A stretch of DNA of 64,000 nucleotides from positions 124,001-188,000 of the forward strand of contig NZ_JAGIBH010000002.1 in NCBI RefSeq assembly GCF_017744445.1, in the 5' to 3' direction. Shown one piece after another: positions 1 to 8,512 of the stretch. The first letter of the stretch is position 1. Each line of letters starts with the position of its first letter. The stretch comes from Caulobacter sp. Its GTDB lineage: Bacteria > Pseudomonadota > Alphaproteobacteria > Caulobacterales > Caulobacteraceae. The translations under genes were made by a program, and so were the position numbers. The notes beneath the pieces were generated by a model. The model was not told the DNA's origin. It saw only the letters and a list, made by a program, of their open reading frames with translations, and did not search any database.

Positions 1-739
1 AGACCAGCGCCGAGGTCAGGAAATACAGCAGGTAGATCGGCTCGTTGCGCCGGGTCAGCCAGACGAAGAAGGCGAACACCCCCGTCGCCAGGAAGGCGAA
101 GGACGAGAACGAGGTCAGCTGCACCTGCAGGATCTCGCGGATGGTGTAACGCGGGGCCAGCTGGCGGTAGGTCCCGATCCAGACCGACGAGAACGCCCCG
201 CCGATGCCGCGCACGTGCTGCATGCGGATGTCCAGCCTGTGGGGCGGATGCGAGACGTCGGTGCGCGGGACCTTGATCAGCAGGGGCTCGTTGGAGCCGT
301 TCCATTGCAGGTTGGCGTGCGACTGGTGGATCAGATGGCCATCGGCATAGACCGCCAGCGAGCCGTCCGACTTCCAGCGCGGGATGTAGAGATAGAGCTG
401 GCGGCCGTCGTCCGGCAGCGGCGGGACGCTAAGCGAGTACCAGGTGACGCGGGTGGCGATCTTCTGCGGCGAGGTCTCGGCCGTGGGTGCGAACACCGGC
501 GCCGGCGCGTGCGGCATGGTCACCGCCCGGCCGCTGGTCCGCAGGCTCTCAGGGCTGGTCGCCGGCGGCAGCTGGTAGCCGGTGGTGTCGCTCGTGGTCA
601 TCCGCGCGGCGGTCAGGCGATGGCCGCCGGATCGCGACTCGATGACGAAGGCCACGCCCAGGGCGACCAGGCCCGCCAGGACCCAGGCCACCCACGGAAA
701 CCAGCGGTGCTGCGTCAGCGCCAGCCTAGAGGAGGCCAT
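1..739 (-). CDS. Sensor kinase-like membrane protein, N-terminal part (cut by window edge)
   Basis: The reading frame starts at an ATG at 739 and stays open to the left edge, giving 246 residues. A hydrophobic segment at about residues 13-33 is followed by a polar, probably periplasmic domain of about 175 residues. A second membrane segment lies at about 209-228, and a third begins at the edge (PIYLLYFLTSALV). This layout resembles 7TMR-DISM receptors fused to histidine kinases, but no kinase domain is inside the window, so the kinase call is an inference from its neighbour. The start overlaps the stop of the LuxR-type response regulator by 14 bases, which suggests translational coupling and that the two form a two-component pair. 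Confidence 0.6.
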   Translation of the reverse strand, partial: MASSRLALTQHRWFPWVAWVLAGLVALGVAFVIESRSGGHRLTAARMTTSDTTGYQLPPATSPESLRTSGRAVTMPHAPAPVFAPTAETSPQKIATRVTWYSLSVPPLPDDGRQLYLYIPRWKSDGSLAVYADGHLIHQSHANLQWNGSNEPLLIKVPRTDVSHPPHRLDIRMQHVRGIGGAFSSVWIGTYRQLAPRYTIREILQVQLTSFSSFAFLATGVFAFFVWLTRRNEPIYLLYFLTSALV

Positions 740-1421
740 AGGCGCGGGCCTCGAACACCGCCTCGGTCTTCGAGCGCACCTCCAGCTTGGCGTAGATGCG
801 GCGCACGAAGGTCAGCACCGTGTTGCGCGACACGCCCATCAGCTCGGCGATCTCCTCGAACGAGAAGCCGCGGGTGATCAGCTGCAGCGTTTCCTTCTCG
901 CGTTCGGACAGGCTGGGTATGCCCGACTTCTCGGCCGCCTCGGCGTCGGCGCTACCCTCCTCGGCGGGCTTCTCGTCGGGGCGGAAGCGCATCAGCACCT
1001 GGCGGGCGATGCGCGGGCTGATCGGGCTGCCGCCGGCGTGCAGGACGCGAATGTCCTCGGCGATGGTCGGCAGCGGGCTGTCCTTCAGCAGATAGCCGCT
1101 GGCCCCGGCCTCGATCGAGGCGATGACGTGACGCTCGTCGGCGAAGGTGGTGGCGACCATGATGGCGCAGCCGGGCCAGCGCCCGTGGGCCTCGCCGATG
1201 ATGTCGACGCCCGAACCGTCAGGCAGGCCCAAGTCCACCACCAGCACGTCGCAGGGCGCTTCGCCCAGCATGACGCGCGCCTCGGCGGCGGTCGCGGCGA
1301 CGCCGACCATCGACAGGTCCGGCGCGGCGGCCAGGGCGTTGCGGAACGCCTGCTGGAACGCGGCGTCGTCCTCGACCAGGGCGACCTTCAGCGGCGTCGT
1401 CGACGCAGCTTCCATGCTCAT
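726..1421 (-). CDS. NarL/FixJ-type response regulator (LuxR HTH)
   Basis: This is a 231-residue cytoplasmic DNA-binding response regulator. The receiver domain spans about residues 11-130, with the acidic pair E17/D18/D19, phospho-acceptor D63 in VVDLGLPDGSG, and the conserved lysine K113 in GYLLKDS. A LuxR-type helix-turn-helix occupies about 170-231 (LSEREKETLQLITRG, then the recognition region GVSRNTVLTFVRRIY). AGGAAAGG lies just upstream of the ATG at 1421, which supports this start over the Met two codons downstream. It is the first gene of a two-gene operon with the membrane sensor that overlaps its 3' end. The target genes cannot be told from this window. Confidence 0.9.
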   Translation of the reverse strand: MSMEAASTTPLKVALVEDDAAFQQAFRNALAAAPDLSMVGVAATAAEARVMLGEAPCDVLVVDLGLPDGSGVDIIGEAHGRWPGCAIMVATTFADERHVIASIEAGASGYLLKDSPLPTIAEDIRVLHAGGSPISPRIARQVLMRFRPDEKPAEEGSADAEAAEKSGIPSLSEREKETLQLITRGFSFEEIAELMGVSRNTVLTFVRRIYAKLEVRSKTEAVFEARAYGLL

Positions 1422-1636
1422 TCGGCCTTTCCTCGTCCTCCGGCCAAACCCGGAGACAAATCCCTACACAAACCCTTGTAGCAAAAGGCGTCCTGGAACT
1501 CGCGTCACACGACGTCATCACATCTTGCGACACCCCCGACATTGCTCCGCTCGCCTTCTGTCGGCAACTAGACTGTGTCGAAAGGCTGGTGAGCAACGGC
1601 CTTCGAAGGGCTCGCGCGGTGGGGCGCATAAGGGCC

Positions 1637-1728
1637 GGGGACGTCGCACGCCCGCGACGTCCCCGCTCCGGCTCGATCCCGTCTTGCGAGGCGGGCGGCA
1701 TGTCGCCGCCGATCCGGCGACATGCCGC
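1637..1728. other. Two strong tandem hairpins
   Basis: Two perfect inverted repeats lie back to back. GGGGACGTCGC at 1637-1647 pairs with 1654-1664 across a 6-base loop. A 14-bp stem beginning GCGGCATGTCGCCG at 1695-1708 pairs with 1715-1728, also across a 6-base loop. Neither is followed by a T-run on either strand, so they are not classic intrinsic terminators. They sit between the divergent response regulator and a possible small membrane protein, and the second hairpin covers the ATG at 1722. Confidence 0.6.
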
Positions 1729-1748
1729 TAGCTCCGCGAGGCCTGTCC

Positions 1749-1952
1749 GTGCCGTGGCGTTCGTTCAGTTCCCGCCGATGGAGACCCGAGAACCGGGCGC
1801 TGGTGGTCGTGGTCACGGCGCTGCAACTGCTGCTGATCATCGTGGTCTGGCTGCTGGCCATCGTGCCGGCCGGCTTGCTGGCGCTGACGGCCATGGCCGT
1901 GAGGACGATCAAGGGCGGCGCGGCGCCCGGCGGGCCTGATCCTCGGCCGTAA
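1749..1952 (+). CDS. Possible small membrane protein
   Basis: This is an open frame with one long hydrophobic stretch (LVVVVTALQLLLIIVVWLL, continuing as AIVPAGLLALTAMAV), long enough for one or two membrane helices, with an Arg-rich N-terminal flank. The frame extends to an ATG at 1722, but that ATG lies within the arm of a perfect hairpin. The GTG at 1749 (about 67 aa) is an alternative start, and no good ribosome binding site decides between them. The 3' end overlaps the end of the convergent gene by 44 bases. No family is recognised. Only hydrophobicity and position support it, so it could be spurious. Confidence 0.35.
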   Translation: MPWRSFSSRRWRPENRALVVVVTALQLLLIIVVWLLAIVPAGLLALTAMAVRTIKGGAAPGGPDPRP

Positions 1953-2403
1953 CCGGCGCGGCATAGTCGCCGGCCGGCGCCGGCTGGCTGTGGTCCAGCT
2001 GCGCCAGGCTGATCGGATACCCGCCAGCCGACACGAACACCTTGGTCTTGGCCTGGGCCAGGCCCTCGGCGCTGGTGGCGGTCAGGCGGATTTCCTTTAG
2101 GAAGACCGGCCCCGCCTTCGTCGGCGCGGCCTGCCAGGAGCAGGTCAGCTCATCGCACGCCATCCGAAAGACGACGCAGGCGCCGTCCGCGCAGGTCTGG
2201 CGCAGAAACTTCGCCGGCACGGTGTTGATGAAATCGTTGGAGACGACCTGGATCCGTACGCCCAGCCGCTGGACCGCCTGCTCATCGGCGCGGATCGCCC
2301 GTCCCGCCGTATCCACCTTGCGGAACATGCCCGTGGTCTCGGCCGCCGGGGCGTAGTCGCGGGCGATGCAGAACGGTGCGGTATCGCAGATCAGATCCAA
2401 CAT
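1909..2403 (-). CDS. Hypothetical cysteine-containing protein
   Basis: This is a 164-residue protein of unknown function. The ATG at 2403 (MLDLICDTAP) is preferred; an upstream GTG at 2421 would add six residues. It has six or more cysteines (ICDTAPFC near the N-terminus, then TC, AC, AC and TCSW in the middle), mixed strand-like segments (RIQVVSNDFINTVPAK, VFLKEIRLTATS), and a Pro/Arg-rich tail that overlaps the convergent small ORF. There is no signal peptide or membrane segment. It reads like a real protein rather than a shadow because no better gene exists on the other strand. It may be cotranscribed with the helical protein upstream at 2442-3125. Confidence 0.55.
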   Translation of the reverse strand: MLDLICDTAPFCIARDYAPAAETTGMFRKVDTAGRAIRADEQAVQRLGVRIQVVSNDFINTVPAKFLRQTCADGACVVFRMACDELTCSWQAAPTKAGPVFLKEIRLTATSAEGLAQAKTKVFVSAGGYPISLAQLDHSQPAPAGDYAAPVTAEDQARRAPRRP

Positions 2404-2441
2404 GGGCGGCCCCCGATCCACCCAAGGTAGATCAGATGCGC

Positions 2442-3125
2442 TTAGGCTTCCAGCTTCATCAGGCTGCCCGGCGGCATGTCGCGGCGGATCTGCTGGTCCA
2501 GGTCCTCGGTCATCGTCTCGAGGTCCTTGATGCCTTCCTCAGCCTCCTTGACCTCGTCCGAGCGCTCGAACTTGCCCGGCTGGGTCAGGATGCCCTTGGT
2601 CTTGGCCGTGGTCAGGTCGTCCTTCAGCGCGTTGGCGATGCTGCGCACGCCCTTGATGAAGTCCATGTCGGCGCTGGCCTCGCCCTTGGCCTGGTCCTCC
2701 AGGTCCTTGCGGGCCGCCATCTGCTGGTCGGGCGTCAGCGAGGCGTCCGGCGCGGCGGCGAAGTCGGCCTTGAACATCTCGCCGCTCTCCTTGGCGGCCT
2801 TGGCGTAGTCCTTGACCGCGCCCTGCAGCTCCTTGGCCGCGGCGGCCAGGGCCTTGGCCATCGTCTTGGGGTCGTTGGCATACAGCTTCTTGAGCAGCTT
2901 CAGCTTTTCCAAAAGCTTCTGCAGCTTCTCGCGGGCCCGCCCCTTGGCGTCGCCGATGGCGTTGCGGCGATCATTGCGCTGGCTAGCCTTCAGGCGATCC
3001 AGCGCCTCGGCCTCGGGGCTCTTGGGCGCCGCCGGCTCGTCCTTGTTCGGCGTAGGCGTCACGCCCATCGCCTTGCCATAGGCCGCCAGGACCATCGGTC
3101 CCGCCTGCCCCGCCGCCGTCATCAT
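2442..3125 (-). CDS. Hypothetical Lys/Ala-rich helical protein
   Basis: This is a 227-residue protein of unknown function. It has a short apolar N-terminus, a Pro/Lys linker (TPTPNKDEPAAPKSPE), then a long stretch dominated by Ala, Lys, Glu and Leu from about residue 40 to 215. Heptad-like runs such as LQKLLEKLKLLKKLY suggest coiled coils. The two adjacent ATGs at 3125 and 3122 are both possible starts behind a GGGGCAG sequence. It has no signal peptide or membrane span and is presumably cytoplasmic. The gene upstream is a PhnA-type small protein, with no functional link evident. Confidence 0.7.
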   Translation of the reverse strand: MMTAAGQAGPMVLAAYGKAMGVTPTPNKDEPAAPKSPEAEALDRLKASQRNDRRNAIGDAKGRAREKLQKLLEKLKLLKKLYANDPKTMAKALAAAAKELQGAVKDYAKAAKESGEMFKADFAAAPDASLTPDQQMAARKDLEDQAKGEASADMDFIKGVRSIANALKDDLTTAKTKGILTQPGKFERSDEVKEAEEGIKDLETMTEDLDQQIRRDMPPGSLMKLEA

Positions 3126-3186
3126 GGCTTCTGCCCCACCGGCCTTCTGGCCTGTTCGTGGGGCAGAGTAGCGCCGACGGGTTAAG

Positions 3187-3408
3187 CTAGGCCTTCTTCA
3201 CGAACTCGGTGCGCAGAACCAGGCCCTTCACCTTGTCGACATTGGCCTCGATCTCGTCGGGGTCGCCGGTCAGGCGGATCTTCTTGACGACCGTGCCGCG
3301 CTTGAGGGTCACGCCGCCCGAACCCTTGACCTTCAGGTCCTTGATCAGGGTGACGGTGTCGCCGTCGGCCAGCAGGGTTCCGTTGGAGTCGCGGGTTTCT
3401 TCGGACAT
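3187..3408 (-). CDS. PhnA-domain small protein
   Basis: This 73-residue protein consists essentially of the C-terminal PhnA/YjdM domain: DSNGTLLADGDTVTLIKDLK, followed by the KRGTVVKKIRL strand and the typical LRTEFVKKA end. In longer family members this fold follows a zinc-ribbon half, which is absent here. The family was named from phosphonate gene clusters, but its biochemical role is not settled and nothing in this neighbourhood points to phosphonate use. GGAAGG lies 6-7 bases before the ATG at 3408 and selects it over the Met at 3474. Confidence 0.85.
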   Translation of the reverse strand: MSEETRDSNGTLLADGDTVTLIKDLKVKGSGGVTLKRGTVVKKIRLTGDPDEIEANVDKVKGLVLRTEFVKKA

Positions 3409-3504
3409 GTGAAGCCTTCCGGATGGGGCGGCCGATTGGCAAACCCGTACACTTTGTAGGGGTTTCCTACGCATTTTCGGGCCGGCGTCAACGCGAGCGG
3501 CGCC

Positions 3505-4425
3505 TTAAGGCTTCTTGCGCCCCAGCGGATGCTTGGTCTGGACGACGTGCGCCAGGTGCTCGCCGGCCACGTGGGTGTAGATCTGGGTGGTGGCGATGTC
3601 AGCGTGGCCCAGCAGGGTCTGGATGACCCGCAGGTCGGCGCCGCCTTCCAGCAGGTGGGTGGCGAAGGCGTGGCGCAGGACGTGCGGGCTGACCTTCTCG
3701 CGGTCGACGCCGGCGGCGATGGCGGCGTCCTCCAGCAGCTGGGCGACACGGCGGGCGGTCAGGCGGCCGGTCGAGCCGCGCGAGGGGAACAGCCAGGCGC
3801 TGTCCTTCGCGCCCTTCGGCAGGAATGATGGCCGTTCGGTCAGATAGGCCTTCACCGCCGTCCGCGCGGCGTCGTTCAGAGGCGCCAGCCGCTCCTTGCC
3901 GCCCTTGCCCTTGACGATCAGGTAGGCCGGATCGCGCGCCAGGGCCGACAGCGGCAGGGCCAGCAGTTCGGAGATCCGCAGGCCCGAGGCGTAGATCAGC
4001 TCGATGATGCAGGTCAGCCGCAAGCCTTGCGCGCCGTCCTTCCGGGTCGCGGCGGCCAGCAGGCGCTCGATCTCCTCGCGCTCCAGCACCTTGGGCAGCG
4101 GACGGCCGGCCTTGGGGGCGGCGACGCGTCTGGAGGGGTCGTCGGCGCGCCAGGTCTCGCCCAGCACGAAGCGGTAGAACTGGCGCACGGCCGAGCGCCG
4201 GCGGGCGGCGGTGGCCGGCGACAGGCCGCGCGCGGCGAGGTCCTGAAAATAGGCCTCGACCGTTTCGGCGTCGGCGTCGTCCAGGTCGCAACCCTTGCCG
4301 GCCAGGAAGGTCCGGGCGTCGTCCAGGTCCTTGCCATAGGCGGTCAGGGTGTTGCGGGCGGCCGCGCGCTCGACGGCCATCATCTCGAGGAACGCGTCGA
4401 CCCAACCCGCGCCCTTGGTGCTCAT
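3505..4425 (-). CDS. xerD: Site-specific tyrosine recombinase XerD
   Basis: This 306-residue recombinase, with XerC, would resolve chromosome dimers at dif at the division site under FtsK control. An N-terminal SAM-like core-binding domain covers about residues 5-95 and the catalytic domain about 110-300. The catalytic set is visible: R150 (ASGLRISELL), K174 region (VKGKGGKERLAPL), H248-x-x-R251 (HVLRHAFATHLLE), H274 (LLGHADIATTQ) and nucleophile Y283 (IYTH). Length and motif spacing fit XerD/XerC rather than a phage integrase. Its ATG overlaps the TGA of the upstream periplasmic protein gene (ATGA), so the two are translationally coupled. Confidence 0.92.
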   Translation of the reverse strand: MSTKGAGWVDAFLEMMAVERAAARNTLTAYGKDLDDARTFLAGKGCDLDDADAETVEAYFQDLAARGLSPATAARRRSAVRQFYRFVLGETWRADDPSRRVAAPKAGRPLPKVLEREEIERLLAAATRKDGAQGLRLTCIIELIYASGLRISELLALPLSALARDPAYLIVKGKGGKERLAPLNDAARTAVKAYLTERPSFLPKGAKDSAWLFPSRGSTGRLTARRVAQLLEDAAIAAGVDREKVSPHVLRHAFATHLLEGGADLRVIQTLLGHADIATTQIYTHVAGEHLAHVVQTKHPLGRKKP

Positions 4426-5885
4426 TTCACGAAGGCCAGGCCCAGCAGGCCCTCGACGACGATGGCGCGGGCGTCGGCGGACAGGCCGGCGTGGTTCAGG
4501 GCGCGGGCGATACGGGCGCGGTCGGCGGGGATCGGGCCGGTCGCGCCGCTGTCGACGGCGATCGACAGCGCGATAAGGCCCGCCTCGCCCTTGCGCTTGG
4601 CCGCGCCTGCGTCCTCCAGCACCTGCATCCGGGCCGGCGAGGCGACGGGCTTTCCGAGGTCGAAGCCTGCGAACTGGGCGCGGGCCTCGGGATCCAGGCT
4701 GCCGCCCAGGCTGGACAGCAGCACGGCGGCCGCCTGAGCCTTGGCGCCGCCCGACACGCCGCGCGAGATCAGGTTGCCCAGCACCTGGTTGTCGACCTTG
4801 CCGGACGCCGCCGCGATCAGGGCGTCCAGCGTGGCCAGATCGGCGGCGGTCGCGCCGGGGATGGTGTCGCCGGTCAGGCGGCCGCGAATGGCCTGGGCGC
4901 TGGCGACATCGCCCGCCGCCAGGGCCGCGCGGGCCATCAGCACCGGATCCTGCAGCGGCCCTCCCGCCGCCGCCAGGGTGGCGATCGAGGCCGAGGCGGC
5001 GCGCGCGGCGTCGATGAAGGCCGGCAAGGTCTTGGCCTGGCGCAGGAAGGCCAGGTTCGAGGCTTCCTGCGCGGTCAGGTCGGCGCCGGACGACACGCCC
5101 GAGATGTCCCCGCTGGTGGTGATCAGGGGCTTCAGCGCCGGCGAGGCCGAGGCGATGGCGGCGGCCGACTGGATGTCCAAGTTCAGGCGGCGCGACAGGG
5201 CGTAGTTCACGCCGTTCTTGAGGTTGGCCGCGCCGGGGGCCGTGCCGCTCAGCGCCGCGCCCATCAGGCGGGCATAGTCGGCGTCCTTGGTGGCGTTCTG
5301 AGCCAATTGGAAAGTCAGCTGAGCGGGATCGGTCTGGCCCGCCTTCAGCTGGCAGAAGGCCCGCAGGCGCAGCCAGTAGGCGCCGCCGCGATCGACGGTC
5401 AGGGCGTCCTGGGTGCGGCAGGCCTTGTCGTCGTCGCCGGCGATCAGGGCCGCCTCGGCGGTGGCCATCGACAGCGCCGCGCTGCCCGGCGCGCCGGTCG
5501 CGCGGTCCAGGATCGTGTTGGCGCCCTTGGCCTCGCCCAAGGCGATCAGGGCCAGGGCCCGCTGGGCGCCCATCTCGACATTGTCACCCACGCCCGCCGG
5601 GCCGTTGGCGCCGGTCGACAGCAGCCGCTTGGCCAGGCTGGCGAAGGCCGGCGACAGGGGCTTGGATCCGCCAAGCTTGGGAATCACGTCGCGCAGGATG
5701 TCGGGGGCGGTGTCCTTCCACAGGTCGCCCGGGAGGCCGGTGTCAGCGGCGGGCGCCGAGAAGTAGTCGGGCGCGGCCAGGCTGGTGACCTTGACCTCTT
5801 CCTGGGCGGCGACAGGGGCGGAAACGCCCAGAGCGAGGAGCAGCGCGAGACGCATGATAAGGACCATGGACCGGTTATGACGCAT
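4422..5885 (-). CDS. Exported alanine-rich helical protein of unknown function
   Basis: This is about 487 residues from the ATG at 5885; in-frame Mets at 5867 and 5855 are alternatives. The N-terminus is a signal peptide (MRLALLLALGVSAPVAAQ, cleavage after AAQ), so the product is probably periplasmic. The body is Ala/Leu-rich and mostly helical with repeat-like blocks (for example ARAALAAGDVASAQAI and ALALIALGEAKGANTI), in the style of TPR or other alpha-solenoid proteins, but no catalytic motif is visible. The stop overlaps the xerD start. It is transcribed divergently from aroK, with about 60 bases between the two starts. The open frame continues upstream to 6533, but that part is antisense to aroK and is not counted. 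Confidence 0.75.
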   Translation of the reverse strand: MRHNRSMVLIMRLALLLALGVSAPVAAQEEVKVTSLAAPDYFSAPAADTGLPGDLWKDTAPDILRDVIPKLGGSKPLSPAFASLAKRLLSTGANGPAGVGDNVEMGAQRALALIALGEAKGANTILDRATGAPGSAALSMATAEAALIAGDDDKACRTQDALTVDRGGAYWLRLRAFCQLKAGQTDPAQLTFQLAQNATKDADYARLMGAALSGTAPGAANLKNGVNYALSRRLNLDIQSAAAIASASPALKPLITTSGDISGVSSGADLTAQEASNLAFLRQAKTLPAFIDAARAASASIATLAAAGGPLQDPVLMARAALAAGDVASAQAIRGRLTGDTIPGATAADLATLDALIAAASGKVDNQVLGNLISRGVSGGAKAQAAAVLLSSLGGSLDPEARAQFAGFDLGKPVASPARMQVLEDAGAAKRKGEAGLIALSIAVDSGATGPIPADRARIARALNHAGLSADARAIVVEGLLGLAFVK

Positions 5886-5945
5886 GACGGAGTTCTCGCA
5901 AACTTGGCGGTTTGGCCAAGCCTCGTGTAAACCCGCGACCGCATC

Positions 5946-6509
5946 ATGACCGAACACGCCCTCACCTCTGAAGATCTGGCCGCGCTGCGCGAGAAGACCA
6001 TCGTCCTGGTGGGGCTGATGGGCGTGGGGAAATCCAGCGTCGGCCGCCGCCTGGCCGGGGTTCTCGACCTGCCGTTCCGCGACGCCGACAACGAGGTCGA
6101 GGCCGCCGCCGGCCGGTCGATCTCCGAGATCTTCGCCGAGCTGGGCGAGTCGGCCTTCCGCGACGGCGAGCGCCGGGTGATCGGCCGCCTGCTGGACGAG
6201 CCGCCACATGTGCTGGCCACCGGCGGCGGGGCTTTCGTCAATCCCGAGACCCGGGCCCTGATCAACGAAAAGGCCGTCTCGGTCTGGCTGAAGGCCGATG
6301 TCGAGCTGCTGGCTCGCCGCGTCTCGCGCAAGGACAACCGGCCGCTGGTGCGGGGCAAGGATCCCGTCCAGGTGCTGACCCAGCTGGCGCAGACCCGCAA
6401 CCCCGCCTATGCCGAGGCCCAGGTGCACGTCCAGACGGGCGACACGCCGCACATGGTGGCCGTCGAGGCCATCCTGGCCGCGCTGCGCGCCCGTCCCGCT
6501 GTCGAGTAA
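5946..6509 (+). CDS. aroK: Shikimate kinase
   Basis: This 187-residue cytoplasmic enzyme phosphorylates shikimate at the 3-hydroxyl with ATP, a step of the chorismate pathway. The P-loop GLMGVGKS lies at residues 23-30. The shikimate- and Mg-binding DxD is at D46/D48 (FRDADNE). Also visible are the FRDGER substrate motif, the TGGGAF loop near residue 94, and the lid/adenine-binding part RPLVRGKDP and RNPAYAEA. It is followed 13 bases later by aroB, the usual alphaproteobacterial aroK-aroB operon. Confidence 0.96.
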   Translation: MTEHALTSEDLAALREKTIVLVGLMGVGKSSVGRRLAGVLDLPFRDADNEVEAAAGRSISEIFAELGESAFRDGERRVIGRLLDEPPHVLATGGGAFVNPETRALINEKAVSVWLKADVELLARRVSRKDNRPLVRGKDPVQVLTQLAQTRNPAYAEAQVHVQTGDTPHMVAVEAILAALRARPAVE

Positions 6510-6522
6510 GGAGCTTAAGCCC

Positions 6523-7635
6523 ATGATCCGCACCGTTCCCGTGGGCCTGGGCGATCGCGCCTATGACGTGGTCATCGGTCCGGGCCTGCTCGACAAGGCC
6601 GGCGAGCAGATCGCCCCGGTCCTGGGCAAACGCAAGCGCGTGGCCATCGTCACCGACTCGAACGTCGGCGAACACCACGGCGAGCGCCTGGCCGTCTCGC
6701 TGGAAAAGGCCGGCGTCGCGGTCGACGTCATCACCATCCCGCCCGGCGAGGAGAGCAAGAGCTTCGAGGGTCTGCAGGATCTGTCGGACCAGCTGCTGGC
6801 CCTGGGCCTGGAGCGCGGCGACCAGATCGTGGCCTTCGGCGGCGGCGTCGTGGGCGACCTCGCCGGCTTCGCGGCGGCGATCTACAAGCGCGGCATCGAC
6901 TTCGTGCAGGTCCCGACCACCCTGCTGGCCCAGGTCGACAGCTCGGTCGGCGGCAAGACCGCCATCGACACGCCGCGCGGCAAGAACCTGATCGGCGCCT
7001 TCCACCAGCCGCGCCTCGTCCTGGCCGACCTGGACGTGCTGTGCACCCTGCCCGCTCGCGAGCTGGCCTGCGGCTATGCCGAGATCATCAAGTACGGCCT
7101 GCTGGGCGACTTCGCCTTCTTCGAGTGGCTGGAGACCAATGTCCGGGCCGTGCTGGACCGCGACGTCGACGCCCTGGTCCGCGCCGTCGGCCGCTCGGTG
7201 CAGATGAAGGCCGAGATCGTCGCCGAGGACGAAAAGGAAGCCGGCCGCCGCGCCCTGCTGAACCTGGGCCACACCTTCGGCCACGCGATCGAGGCCGAGA
7301 TGGGCTTTGGCGATGCGCTGAAGCACGGCGAGGCGGTGGGCGTCGGTATGGCCCAGGCGTTCCGGTTCTCGGCCAAGCAGGGCCTATGCTCGAGCCAGGA
7401 CGCCGTCCGCGCGGAAGCGGCGATCAAGGCCGCCGGGCTGCCGACCACCATGGCCGATGTGCGGGCCGAGCCGTTCTCGGCCGACGCCTTGGTCGCCCAC
7501 TGCGGCCAGGACAAGAAGGCCGAGGGCGGGAAACTGACCTTCGTCCTGGTGCGCGGGATCGGGGATGCGTTCGTGGCCAAGGACGTGGATCGCGAGGCGC
7601 TGAAGGCGTTCCTCTTAGAGGAAGGCGCCATCTAA
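6523..7635 (+). CDS. aroB: 3-Dehydroquinate synthase
   Basis: This 370-residue NAD- and metal-dependent enzyme converts DAHP to 3-dehydroquinate, the second step of the shikimate pathway. The start at 6523 (MIRTVPVGL) follows a TAAGGAGC ribosome site that overlaps the aroK stop. Visible family motifs include the NAD-binding [11 protein letters not shown], the [11 protein letters not shown] region, the metal-ligand segment with E in YAEIIKYG, and the histidines of [11 protein letters not shown] and [11 protein letters not shown]. It is coupled to aroK. A long palindromic element follows the stop. Confidence 0.96.
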   Translation: MIRTVPVGLGDRAYDVVIGPGLLDKAGEQIAPVLGKRKRVAIVTDSNVGEHHGERLAVSLEKAGVAVDVITIPPGEESKSFEGLQDLSDQLLALGLERGDQIVAFGGGVVGDLAGFAAAIYKRGIDFVQVPTTLLAQVDSSVGGKTAIDTPRGKNLIGAFHQPRLVLADLDVLCTLPARELACGYAEIIKYGLLGDFAFFEWLETNVRAVLDRDVDALVRAVGRSVQMKAEIVAEDEKEAGRRALLNLGHTFGHAIEAEMGFGDALKHGEAVGVGMAQAFRFSAKQGLCSSQDAVRAEAAIKAAGLPTTMADVRAEPFSADALVAHCGQDKKAEGGKLTFVLVRGIGDAFVAKDVDREALKAFLLEEGAI

Positions 7636-7653
7636 AACCTCCGGGGCAGAGCC

Positions 7654-7786
7654 CTCTCCTCCCCCTCTTGGGGGAGGTGGCGCGCCTGCGAAGCGCGGCG
7701 TGACGGAGGGGGCTGGTCATGAGTCGGCCGCGCTGGCCCCTCCACCGGCGTTCGCCGGTCCCCCTCCCCCAAAGGGGGGAGGAGAG
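7654..7786. repeat. Intergenic palindromic element, CTCTCCTCCCCC family
   Basis: Long inverted arms are present. CTCTCCTCCCCC at 7654-7665 pairs with the GGGGGGAGGAGAG end at 7774-7786, and GGGGGAGG near 7671 pairs with CCCCCTCCCCC near 7760. The middle holds a small GGCGTTCGCC hairpin and one GAGTC (GANTC) site. It lies between the convergent ends of aroB and the membrane-protein gene at 7800, where it could terminate transcription from both sides. Confidence 0.75.
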
Positions 7787-7799
7787 AAGAACCCCGCGA

Positions 7800-8360
7800 T
7801 CAGACTGACTTGCGCCCCTTCACGGTGAGAGCAATGGCCGCCACCAGGAAATAAAACGCCCCGAACCCCGCATAAGGCGCGATCTCCACCGGCGCCGGGG
7901 GATGACCGCCGCCGGCGAGCGACCGCGTGATCATGAACACGCCCGCCAGCACCGACTGCGCCCCGCTCAGCACCATCGGCCACTGCCCGCCGACCGAGCG
8001 CCAGCGGCGCAGGCCCGCGACCAGTTGCAGGATGCCCGAGAACGCCGCCCAGACGCCGAACACGGTCAGCACCCGGTGCGGCTGGGCCTGCAGCGTGAAC
8101 AGCACGGCGCAGGCCACCGTCAGACTGACGATCAGGTTGAAGGTCTGCGGCCCATTGGCCGCGAAGCCGCCGTTGCTCCGCGCGTCCAGCGCGTTGGCCA
8201 GAGCGTCCCAGGCCGGATAGGCGACCAGCAGCACGCCGCCAATCAGCGGATTGCCGGTCCCGACCGCCACGGCGGCGATGATCCAGGCGACCGACACGCC
8301 GGCCCGCAGGAAATAGTAGCGCTTGAGACCGTCGCGCTGAACGTCTTCGACATGGGCCAT
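7800..8360 (-). CDS. DUF308-like polytopic membrane protein
   Basis: This is a 186-residue membrane protein with about six hydrophobic helices (for example AGVSVAWIIAAVAVG, FNLIVSLTVACAVLF, VFGVWAAFSGILQLVAGL and FGAFYFLVAAIALTV). A charged N-terminus (MAHVEDVQRDGLKRYY) probably faces the cytoplasm. It resembles the HdeD/DUF308 type, which has no known enzymatic role. The ATG at 8360 has an AGGGAGG ribosome site; the upstream in-frame ATGs lie inside operator repeats and are rejected. It is divergent from the OhrR/MarR gene and shares its operator region, so it is the likely regulatory target. Confidence 0.75.
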   Translation of the reverse strand: MAHVEDVQRDGLKRYYFLRAGVSVAWIIAAVAVGTGNPLIGGVLLVAYPAWDALANALDARSNGGFAANGPQTFNLIVSLTVACAVLFTLQAQPHRVLTVFGVWAAFSGILQLVAGLRRWRSVGGQWPMVLSGAQSVLAGVFMITRSLAGGGHPPAPVEIAPYAGFGAFYFLVAAIALTVKGRKSV

Positions 8361-8387
8361 GACGGCCTCCCTGAAGTGAGATTTTTC

Positions 8388-8472
8388 ATGCCGAGACATT
8401 ATATGTCGCGACATATGAAATCCTCTAACGCATCGACCACCGCCGAGTCTAGCCGTTATTTGTCACGACATC
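8388..8472. promoter_or_regulatory. Three related palindromic operators (MarR/OhrR type)
   Basis: Three copies of a 12-bp dyad lie in the divergent intergenic region: ATGCCGAGACAT at 8388-8399, ATGTCGCGACAT at 8403-8414 (core of the perfect 16-bp palindrome ATATGTCGCGACATAT, 8401-8416), and TTGTCACGACAT at 8461-8472. The first two are adjacent and close to the membrane-protein start; the third precedes the regulator's start. This is the expected arrangement for autoregulation plus control of the divergent gene. Confidence 0.7.
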
Positions 8473-8512
8473 TAATTTCGCGGTATGAAAGCCGACGACC
8501 AGGAGCCACGCC

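Noticed and set aside
5886..6533. An upstream extension of the 4422-5885 protein into aroK
   Set aside because: The extension is antisense to aroK; a proper signal peptide starts at or just after 5885.
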